Assembly: GCA_035627675.1 (NCBI GenBank)
Contig: DASPLH010000106.1
Coordinates: 1 to 26,647, forward strand
DNA: 26,647 nt
Direction of reading: 5' to 3'
DNA from: DASPLH01 sp035627675
Lineage (GTDB): Bacteria; Acidobacteriota; Terriglobia; Terriglobales; Acidobacteriaceae
Part shown: in pieces, positions 21,194 to 26,647 of the stretch
Position numbering within the stretch: position 1 is the stretch's first letter
Layout: every line of letters begins with the position of its first letter
The notes under the pieces: model-generated
Told to the model about the DNA's origin: nothing
Databases searched by the model: none
The model's input: only the letters and a program-made list of their open reading frames with translations
Translations under genes and position numbers: made by a program

Positions 21194-21826
21194 ATGACCT
21201 CACGCATTCTGTGCGCATTCCTGGTAGCCCTTCTGGCCGTGGGTGCGGCGACGGCTCAGGAGACGACGAAGGACGCCAAACCTGGCGCCAGCGAGTCCGC
21301 TCCACCCCCGCCTCCGAAGCCGTCGCCGGAGATCAAGAAGTTCGCGGACACCTTTGCCGGGCGCTGGCAGTTCACGGCCAGGATGGAAGATGGCCCATTT
21401 GCCCCCGGAGGCGATAGCGGCAGCGGCATCGCCGTCATGGAGAACGGACCCGGCGGCATGTCGGTCATGAGCAGAATCGACGCCAAGTTCGCGAAAATGG
21501 GTAAATTCAACGGCTTGGGCGCCACCTACTGGGACGCCAAGGAAAAGGTCTACAAAGGTTTCTGGTGCGATAGCATGACCCCCACCTGCGAGTCGTCCGG
21601 CAGGGGTAACTGGCAGGGTGGTGACCGCTTCGTCATCGAAAACGAGATGGACATGGGCGGCCAGAAACTGGCCATGCGCGACGAGATGTTCGACATCAAG
21701 CCCGACAGCTTCAGCGAAGTCATGTACATGGGCGAGCCGGGCACTGAACTGAAGAAGTCGATGACCTTCACCTACAAGCGCATCGGCGGCCCTGCGAAGG
21801 CGGCAAAGAAGCAGAACCCCAAGTAG
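21194..21826 (+). CDS. Secreted DUF1579-type protein
   Basis: The 210-residue protein has a signal peptide (MTSRILCAFLVALLAVGAATAQ, broken after residue 21-22), a short Pro-rich linker (APPPPPKPSP, about 36-45) and a lipocalin-like beta-barrel of the DUF1579 type: FAGRWQFTARME (50-61), a central GLGATYWDAKEKVYKGFWCD and a final SMTFTYKR. Two cysteines (CDSMTPTC) are close enough to form a disulfide. Members are widespread in Acidobacteriota and have no known role. GAGGAG lies before ATG 21194, and a good promoter is at 21116-21144, so the gene is transcribed on its own. It ends in a Lys-rich tail. Confidence 0.75.
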   Translation: MTSRILCAFLVALLAVGAATAQETTKDAKPGASESAPPPPPKPSPEIKKFADTFAGRWQFTARMEDGPFAPGGDSGSGIAVMENGPGGMSVMSRIDAKFAKMGKFNGLGATYWDAKEKVYKGFWCDSMTPTCESSGRGNWQGGDRFVIENEMDMGGQKLAMRDEMFDIKPDSFSEVMYMGEPGTELKKSMTFTYKRIGGPAKAAKKQNPK

Positions 21827-22027
21827 TAGTCAGGCCGCAGCCTTGTCGCGCCGCGGGAACCGGGGGATGTTGGGTCCAAGCACATTGGGTCCCAGCACTG
21901 GTTCCCAGCACAACGGGCGGAGGCACCGGGCTTCGGTCGGTGGAAGGCCGATAGGTGCCGGCTTTCCGCCCCGGTGGTGCACGCGGTGAACGCACCGCAC
22001 AGGATGACTCCGCATGACGCCGCGCAT

Positions 22028-22093
22028 TTGGTGAACGCATGGCGCACACGGGGAAGCCGCGCACGTTGAACGCGTGGCGCGCACGTTGAACGC
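22028..22093 (+). repeat. Tandem 20-base repeats
   Basis: CGCGCACGTTGAACGC occurs identically at 22058-22073 and 22078-22093, a period of 20 bases. A degenerate copy (TTGGTGAACGCATGGCGCAC) precedes it, and GCGGTGAACGCACC near 21985 looks like a further relic. Confidence 0.7.
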
Positions 22094-22100
22094 CGCACAG

Positions 22101-22182
22101 CGTCCCGGAGGGACGCCCGTATCCTAGCCCAGCGCTTCAGCGCTGGGGATCAGATTCGCGACCGGCCAAGTCCCGGAGGGAC
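22101..22182. repeat. Repeated short palindromes
   Basis: CGTCCCGGAGGGACG (22101-22115) is a hairpin with 6-bp stem, and its core GTCCCGGAGGGAC returns at 22170-22182. Between them CCCAGCGC (22128-22135) and GCGCTGGG (22140-22147) form an 8-bp hairpin. The TAGCCCAG...CTGGG layout resembles the hairpin at 24690-24725. Confidence 0.65.
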
Positions 22183-22232
22183 GACCGTTGGGCGTGAGAA
22201 GCCCGAGCGCCCTCTGGCAAAGGCCGGCCTGG

Positions 22233-22289
22233 AAGTCTTTCGACTCGGAGGCTTGAGGAGGCGCATGGCGCCTCTCGCTCAAGATGACG
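22233..22289 (-). repeat. Dispersed palindromic element, copy 1
   Basis: Read on the minus strand this starts CGTCATCTTGAGCGAG, contains the inverted core GAGGCGC...GCGCCTC, and ends GAGTCGAAAGACTT. It matches the layout and ends of the element at 24581-24637 on the plus strand. Confidence 0.8.
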
Positions 22290-22446
22290 GCTTTGTGGAA
22301 CTCCCACATGAGTTCCGCCGTCGCTCCACCTTAGTACCACTGGCCCAGCTTCACAGCGGTAGCGGACGTTTCACGCGGTATCGGCCGAGAGTCCGGCAAA
22401 ACCCGCGTGTTAACATTTCCACAGAATCCTTTCGCGAGAGAGCTGC

Positions 22447-23121
22447 TTGATCGAACTGGCTCCGTCGATTCTTTCGGCCGATTTTGCCCGCCTCGGAGAG
22501 CAAGCGAACGCTGCTCTCGAGGGCGGAGCTACGCTGCTGCATGTCGATGTGATGGATGGGCATTTCGTCCCCAACATCACCATCGGCCCCCCGGTCGTAG
22601 CCTCCTTGCGGAAGGCCGTGGATGTCCCATTGGACGTCCACCTGATGATCGAGAAGCCGGACCAATATATCCCCGCCTTCGTCGATGCCGGGGCTGACTG
22701 GATCAGCGTCCACCAGGAGGCTTCCGTTCATCTTCATCGCACGCTCGAGCTGATCCGCACTCGGGGCGCGAAGCCCGGCGTGGTGATCAATCCGGCGACT
22801 CCGGTGCAGGCGCTGAACGATGTGCTCGACATGGTGGACTTCGTGCTTGTCATGTCGGTGAACCCGGGCTTTGGCGGGCAGAAGTTCATCCCGCGCTCGC
22901 TCGACAAGATCCGCAAGCTGGTCACCATGCGCAACGCGCACGGACGCGACTTCCGGATCGAAGTTGACGGCGGCATTACGCTGGACACCATCGGTGAGGT
23001 GGTGCGTGCAGGCGCCGAGGTATTGGTCGCCGGTAACGCGGTATTCGGCCGCGGACACATCGCGCAGAACGCGCGCCAGCTTCTAGAGGCTGGCCGTTCT
23101 GCCATGCTGCAACAGGCATAA
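22447..23121 (+). CDS. rpe: Ribulose-phosphate 3-epimerase
   Basis: Rpe interconverts ribulose 5-phosphate and xylulose 5-phosphate in the pentose phosphate pathway. The 224-residue TIM barrel is complete. Metal ligands and catalytic residues are His32 and Asp34 (HVDVMDGHFVPN), His65 (DVHLMIEKP) and Asp174 (EVDGGI). The phosphate-binding region is SVNPGFGGQKF (137-147). The start is TTG 22447, giving the typical MIELAPSILSADF; the GAGAG stretch before it is a modest ribosome site. bamD begins 31 bases after the stop and is probably co-transcribed, an arrangement with no obvious metabolic logic. Confidence 0.97.
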   Translation: MIELAPSILSADFARLGEQANAALEGGATLLHVDVMDGHFVPNITIGPPVVASLRKAVDVPLDVHLMIEKPDQYIPAFVDAGADWISVHQEASVHLHRTLELIRTRGAKPGVVINPATPVQALNDVLDMVDFVLVMSVNPGFGGQKFIPRSLDKIRKLVTMRNAHGRDFRIEVDGGITLDTIGEVVRAGAEVLVAGNAVFGRGHIAQNARQLLEAGRSAMLQQA

Positions 23122-23152
23122 CGAACTTCGCGGAATTTGAGGTCTCCCAGGA

Positions 23153-24508
23153 ATGCTTCGTCGTCTTACAACGGTCTCATTGCTGGCCATGCTGTTGATT
23201 GCCGGCGTCGCCTGCAAGAACAAGAACGTCAACAATCCTCTGGCGGAGGTGGACAGCAAGCAGCCTGACAAGGTGCTGTTCGACCGCGCCATGGGGGCGA
23301 TGAAGAGCCGCAAGTACGACGTGGCCCGCCTGACGCTCCAGACGCTGATCAACACCTACCCGGACTCCGAGTTCGTGGCGCGCGCCAAGCTGGCAGTTGG
23401 CGACTCTTGGTACGCCGAGGGTGGCTCGGCCGCCTTCGCGCAGGCCGAGAGCGAGTACAAGGACTTCATCACCTTCTTCCCCAACATGCCGGAAGCCTCC
23501 GAAGCGCAGATGCGCGTGGCTGACATTCACTACCGGCAGATGGAAAAGCCGGACCGCGACTACACGCACGCCAAGCGCGCCGAGGAAGAGTACCGGAACA
23601 TGCTGCTCCAGTACCCCGACAGCCCTCTGACGGACAAGGCGCGCCTGAAGCTGCTCGAGGTCCAGGAAGTGCTCGCCGAGCGTGAGTACCGCATTGGCCG
23701 CTTCTACTTCCTGCGCGAGTCGTGGCCGGCCGCCATCGCTCGCCTGAAGTCCGTCACCGACGCGTATCCGCTGTTCAGCCGCGCCGATGAGGCTCTGTAC
23801 ATGCTCGGGCGCTCCTACGAGACCCAGGCGGAGTTGATCCGCGGCTCGCGCCTGAACGACGTTGCCAAGAACCGCCTCATCCGCGAGTATGAGGACTCCG
23901 CTGCCGTTGCGTATTCGAAGATTGTGACCCGCTATCCGGTCACGCCGCGCTTCGAAGACGCCAAGACCCGCCTTGCAGCCCTGGACCGTCCGGTGCCGAA
24001 GCCGACCGAAGAGGCCATCGCGCTCAACAGGAAGGAAGTGGAGAGCCGTGGTCAGCAAACGCGCATGGGCCGCGTAATGGGCAACTTCAAGAAGGCGCCT
24101 GAGGGCTCGCTGGTCGCGGCCACCAAGGTGGGCCAGCCGACACTGGTTGAGCCCAAGCAGTCTGACGCCGCGCAGATCGTTCGCAAAATGTCTGAAACGA
24201 TCACCGGTTCCAATGCCGCCCCCAGCGGTAAGGTCACGGTCGAGACCGTGAAGGACGGCAAGGTCCCCGATAGCCAGCCGGTGCCGCGCTCCGACGCTGC
24301 TCCGGCCGAGCAACCGGCTCCGCCGCCCGAGCAGGTGAACGAAGCTGCCGCGCCTGCGGCCGCCGACGAGGCAGCCGCCACCGGAAACACGCCCCAGGCC
24401 ACTCCTGCGGAGAACAACGCTTCGGCAGATAAGGCGACCGCCGACAAGAACTCCTCCAGCAGCAAAAAGAAAAAGAAGACTGGACTCCGGCGGATCGTGC
24501 CGTTCTAA
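23153..24508 (+). CDS. bamD: Outer membrane assembly lipoprotein BamD with extended tail
   Basis: BamD is the essential lipoprotein partner of BamA in inserting beta-barrel proteins into the outer membrane. The 451-residue protein has a lipoprotein signal with Cys21 (AGVAC; Gly at -3 is slightly unusual). Residues about 36-275 hold TPR-like repeats of the YfiO type (KSRKYDVARLTLQTLINTYP, SEYKDFITFFPNMPEA). Escherichia coli BamD is about 245 residues; here about 170 extra residues form a Pro/Ala/Glu-rich, probably disordered tail ending in a basic patch (SSSSKKKKKTGLRRIVPF). GAGG lies ten bases before ATG 23153. Presence of BamD supports a two-membrane envelope. A terminator follows. Confidence 0.92.
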   Translation: MLRRLTTVSLLAMLLIAGVACKNKNVNNPLAEVDSKQPDKVLFDRAMGAMKSRKYDVARLTLQTLINTYPDSEFVARAKLAVGDSWYAEGGSAAFAQAESEYKDFITFFPNMPEASEAQMRVADIHYRQMEKPDRDYTHAKRAEEEYRNMLLQYPDSPLTDKARLKLLEVQEVLAEREYRIGRFYFLRESWPAAIARLKSVTDAYPLFSRADEALYMLGRSYETQAELIRGSRLNDVAKNRLIREYEDSAAVAYSKIVTRYPVTPRFEDAKTRLAALDRPVPKPTEEAIALNRKEVESRGQQTRMGRVMGNFKKAPEGSLVAATKVGQPTLVEPKQSDAAQIVRKMSETITGSNAAPSGKVTVETVKDGKVPDSQPVPRSDAAPAEQPAPPPEQVNEAAAPAAADEAAATGNTPQATPAENNASADKATADKNSSSSKKKKKTGLRRIVPF

Positions 24509-24543
24509 CGTCGGGTCGCTGCTCCAATGACTCCGTGAAATCG

Positions 24544-24572
24544 AAACGCCGGGCCAACCGCCCGGCGTTTTT
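24544..24572 (+). terminator. Intrinsic terminator of rpe-bamD
   Basis: CGCCGGGC (24547-24554) pairs with GCCCGGCG (24560-24567) around CAACC, flanked by AAA on the left and TTTTT on the right. It lies 36 bases after the bamD stop. Confidence 0.9.
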
Positions 24573-24580
24573 GTTCATTT

Positions 24581-24637
24581 CGTCATCCTGAGCGAGGAAG
24601 CGCCCACAGTTGCGCTTCCGAGTCGAAGGACCTTGCG
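24581..24637 (+). repeat. Dispersed palindromic element, copy 2
   Basis: Starts CGTCATCCTGAGCGAG, carries the inverted core GGAAGCGC (24596-24603) and GCGCTTCC (24612-24619), and ends GAGTCGAAGGACCTTG. The other full copy is at 22233-22289 on the opposite strand. Its position right behind the bamD terminator is typical of extragenic elements. Confidence 0.8.
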
Positions 24638-24689
24638 GCTCCACCCGCGCGAGACGAGCCCGAACCGCAGGTGAGGGCGTGTTTGCTGT

Positions 24690-24725
24690 TAGCCCAGGGC
24701 GTTCGTGAAGCGAAAAGCCCTGGGT
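24690..24725. repeat. TAGCCCAGGGC hairpin
   Basis: CCCAGGGC (24693-24700) pairs with GCCCTGGG (24717-24724), with a smaller stem TTCG/CGAA inside. No T-run follows. It resembles the palindrome at 22126-22147. Confidence 0.6.
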
Positions 24726-24842
24726 AGGGGGTCGAGGCAAAAGACCTTCGCCCGAGCGCGGCGCAGTCTCCAGCCGCGCGAGGCCTGGTCGCGACCGCTC
24801 TCGCGACCGCCTGCATCGATCCGTTTGGACTTAATCAACAGA

Positions 24843-24880
24843 ACGCCCGCCGAAAGTAACTTGGGCGGGCGTCTTCTTTG
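24843..24880 (+). terminator. Terminator-like hairpin without an obvious gene
   Basis: ACGCCCGCC (24843-24851) and GGCGGGCGT (24864-24872) form a 9-bp stem with a 12-base loop, followed by CTTCTTT. No gene ends directly before it, so it may back up the bamD terminator or be a relic. Confidence 0.5.
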
Positions 24881-24923
24881 TCGTACCTTGTAGCGTGTGG
24901 CACCAGCTTCGTCTATCTACGCA

Positions 24924-24952
24924 TTGACGCGAGTGACTGAAAGAGCTACGGT
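24924..24952 (+). promoter_or_regulatory. Candidate promoter of the response regulator
   Basis: TTGACG (24924-24929), a 17-base spacer and TACGGT (24947-24952) form a fair -35 and a weak -10. The predicted start near 24959 gives a leader of about 100 bases. Confidence 0.4.
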
Positions 24953-24971
24953 GCTAGACCAGTTCCCGCGA

Positions 24972-25033
24972 TAGCTGTATTCCGTGAAGTATTCGGGCTG
25001 TTTTGCCCGGCGGTGATACGCAGGAGACAGCTA
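24972..25033 (+). promoter_or_regulatory. Candidate structured 5' leader
   Basis: TAGCTGT (24972-24978) pairs with ACAGCTA (25027-25033). Nested inside are GTAT (24989-24992) with ATAC (25016-25019) and CGGGC (24994-24998) with GCCCG (25005-25009). It sits between the promoter candidate and the Shine-Dalgarno GAGGA (25049-25053) of the response regulator. I do not recognise a known riboswitch class. Confidence 0.4.
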
Positions 25034-25059
25034 CTTCGCCGCACACACGAGGACGCCCT

Positions 25060-26647
25060 GTGTCACTCAAAATCCTGCTTGCCGACGACAGCATGACCGC
25101 CCAGAACATGGGCAAGAAGATACTCACCGACGCCGGTCACGAGGTTGTCGCAGTCAGCAACGGCGCAGCCGCGCTCAAGAAGATCGCAGAGTCCAGGCCC
25201 GACCTCATCATCGTTGACATTTACATGCCCGGATACACGGGCCTTGAAGTCTGCCAGAAGAGCAAGTCCGCGCCGGCGACCGCCAACGTCCCGGTGATCC
25301 TCACGGTCGGCAAGCTCGAGCCTTACCGTCCCGAAGACGGCGCGAAGGTCAATGCCGACGGCATCATCATCAAGCCGTTTGAAGCAACGGAACTGATCGG
25401 CACCGTAGCACGCATCGCCGAGCGCCTGGCAGCGGCGCCCGCGTCCGAAAAGATTATGCTCGGAGCTCCGGCTTCGCGGCCGGTCGAAGCTCCGGCCTCG
25501 CAACCCGCTGAGCCGGTCGCGCCCGCCCTGGCCGTGGCCGCCGTCGTGGGCGTTGCCGCGGAACCTCCGGCCGCGCCGTCGTTCGAAGTCGCCGCGCCGG
25601 ACGCCGCTTCGGTTCCGGCGTTTGCGCTCGACGAGCCCGTGGCTGCACCCGGCAATTCCATCGTGATCGAAACTCCGGCGCCGTCCTCCGGCAGTTCATT
25701 CGAGATCGCGGCCGCTGCGCCTGTGTTCGACTCGTTCGCTCCTGCCATGTCGGAGAGCGCGTCGGACATCCCGCTCGACTATCTCGACGCTCCAGCGGTT
25801 GGCCTTTGGACGGCTCCGGCCGTCGAGGATGCGCGCATCCACCTGGATGACGCCAAACCCGCTGTCGAAGAGCAGCCCGCCGTCGAGCAACCGGCCGTAG
25901 CGGCAGAAGAAGCACCGGCGCAACTGGATGAATTCCAGCCGGCCGCTTTCCCTGAGCCCGAAGCCCTGCACGTCGAGCCCACGCCCGCCCCGGAGGTGGA
26001 GTTCACCTGCGCGCCTGCCGTATCGGTCGAGGTCGAGCAGCTCAACGGGCTGGAGACGCACGAGCCTGCGCAAGTTGGATCTGTGGAAGAGTTTGTCGAT
26101 CCGGCCCTCGTCGCCGATCCGTCGGACGTGATGGCCTTCGCCGTGAAGGTCGCGCCGGAGGTCGCCCCCGAGACTCAGCCCGAGGGAGTAGTGGTCGAGG
26201 AAGCCGCGACCATCTCGCAGCCAGAGACGGTGGAGTTCGCTGAGCCGGAGATTACGGCGCAGCCCGAAACGCAGCCCGAAGTACAGCCCGAAGCACAGCC
26301 GCAGGCGGTAGAGACCGAAGCCGTCGTAGAGATTCCGGTTCCGGCATTCGCCCCGCCCGCTGCTCCCGAACCGGCGGAGGCGGAGGTATCGACCGTCATA
26401 GCCGTTGAAGCTGCCGAGCCTACACAGCTGGAGACCGCTCCCGTAGAGGAAGCGATCGCCGCCGAGTTGACGGCCCCGCCGGCGGAAGTCCCGGTGCAGC
26501 CGGCGGAAGTCCCGGCGCAGCCAACGGAAGCCCCGGCGCCGCCAGCAGAAGTAGAGATCGAACCCACCGTCGAGTCCGCGGCTGACCCGGCCGCTGTGCA
26601 GCAATCCGAGATGGCCACCCCCGAACCCCCGGTGGCCGAGGTTATTG
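25060..26647 (+). CDS. Response regulator with long Ala/Pro/Glu-rich tail (3' end outside window)
   Basis: The first 125 residues are a CheY-like receiver domain: acidic pair Asp9-Asp10 (LLADDS), phosphorylation site Asp53 (DLIIVDIYMPG), Thr82 (VILTVG) and Lys105 (IIIKPF). All key residues are present, so it should accept phosphate from a histidine kinase. From about residue 130 to the window edge (residue 529, no stop) the chain is extremely rich in Ala, Pro, Glu and Val, with short internal repeats such as QPE-x (near 410) and PAEVP-x-QP (near 475). Any output domain lies beyond the window. GTG 25060 is chosen: GAGGA lies six bases upstream, and the next start would cut into the receiver domain. 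No kinase gene is visible nearby. Confidence 0.88.
   Translation, partial: MSLKILLADDSMTAQNMGKKILTDAGHEVVAVSNGAAALKKIAESRPDLIIVDIYMPGYTGLEVCQKSKSAPATANVPVILTVGKLEPYRPEDGAKVNADGIIIKPFEATELIGTVARIAERLAAAPASEKIMLGAPASRPVEAPASQPAEPVAPALAVAAVVGVAAEPPAAPSFEVAAPDAASVPAFALDEPVAAPGNSIVIETPAPSSGSSFEIAAAAPVFDSFAPAMSESASDIPLDYLDAPAVGLWTAPAVEDARIHLDDAKPAVEEQPAVEQPAVAAEEAPAQLDEFQPAAFPEPEALHVEPTPAPEVEFTCAPAVSVEVEQLNGLETHEPAQVGSVEEFVDPALVADPSDVMAFAVKVAPEVAPETQPEGVVVEEAATISQPETVEFAEPEITAQPETQPEVQPEAQPQAVETEAVVEIPVPAFAPPAAPEPAEAEVSTVIAVEAAEPTQLETAPVEEAIAAELTAPPAEVPVQPAEVPAQPTEAPAPPAEVEIEPTVESAADPAAVQQSEMATPEPPVAEVI

Larger units (their letters stand above)
21827..22446. other. 620-base repeat-rich spacer
   Basis: No credible gene lies here; the open frames present are made of repeats. 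The left part repeats TTGGGTCC/TGGTTCCCAGCAC-like phrases (21866-21910), then come 20-base repeats (22028-22093), paired palindromes (22101-22182) and a dispersed element (22233-22289). The last 150 bases are unique and should hold the rpe promoter, but I found no convincing pair of boxes. Confidence 0.6.
24573..25059. other. Spacer before the response regulator
   Basis: No gene is supported in this stretch. It contains the dispersed element (24581-24637), a hairpin (24690-24725), a terminator-like stem (24843-24880), a promoter candidate (24924-24952) and a candidate structured leader (24972-25033). The bases between these parts look unique. Confidence 0.6.

Noticed and set aside
21772..22098. 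Small minus-strand open frames in the 21.9 kb spacer
   Set aside because: They consist of repeats and overlap the end of the DUF1579-type gene; the translations show no domain or signal.
24583..24816. Minus-strand open frames after bamD
   Set aside because: They run through the dispersed palindromic element and hairpins and have no protein features.
24972..25033. Known riboswitch class (for example cyclic di-GMP types)
   Set aside because: The conserved core bases of those classes as I know them are not present; only generic stems are seen.

Overview
The window (26,647 bases, GC-rich) is bacterial chromosome. Gene content and protein style suggest an Acidobacteriota genome, probably class Terriglobia. 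The pointers are an RpoC beginning LYRSSPFDLGNNIADFDA, an S1 protein with a polar N-terminal extension, many small secreted carboxypeptidase-regulatory-like proteins, and repeat-rich spacers. This placement is inference from family resemblance, not a search.

Layout. 1-6684: the 3' part of rpoB and a complete rpoC, separated by a 210-base spacer with three hairpins; rpoC starts at TTG. 6685-7733: a GNAT acetyltransferase bracketed by 10-base tandem repeats. 7734-10485: a tight + strand unit of a YihY/BrkB membrane protein, pyruvate kinase and a small ABM-like protein, closed by an 18-bp bidirectional terminator. 10552-12836 (- strand): a secreted M28 metallopeptidase followed by a rhomboid protease. 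12980-14027 (+): a LysW-like zinc-ribbon protein overlapping a secreted beta-sandwich protein, then a second secreted beta-sandwich protein. 14149-16170 (-): rpsA with a good promoter and a structured leader. 16335-18826 (+): a HIT hydrolase, a YdjM-like membrane protein and a PRC-barrel protein with a long disordered tail. 19046-21091 (-): ligA, apparently leaderless. 21116-24572 (+): a secreted DUF1579-type protein, a 620-base repeat-rich spacer, then rpe and bamD. 24573-26647: a repeat-rich spacer, a candidate structured leader, and a response regulator with a very long Ala/Pro/Glu-rich tail that runs off the window.

Most genes are housekeeping: transcription (rpoB, rpoC), translation (rpsA), replication and repair (ligA), central carbon metabolism (pyk, rpe) and outer-membrane assembly (bamD). 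No tRNA, rRNA, CRISPR array, transposase, phage gene or defence system was seen.

The least ordinary part lies between the genes. Many spacers carry short-period degenerate tandem arrays (units of 7, 8, 10 or about 20 bases), often in inverted pairs. Two arrays reach into gene signals: a heptamer array encodes the last codons and stop of ligA, and an octamer array supplies the ribosome binding site of the YdjM-like gene. A separate dispersed palindromic element occurs twice in full. Structured leaders are proposed for rpoC, rpsA and the response regulator.
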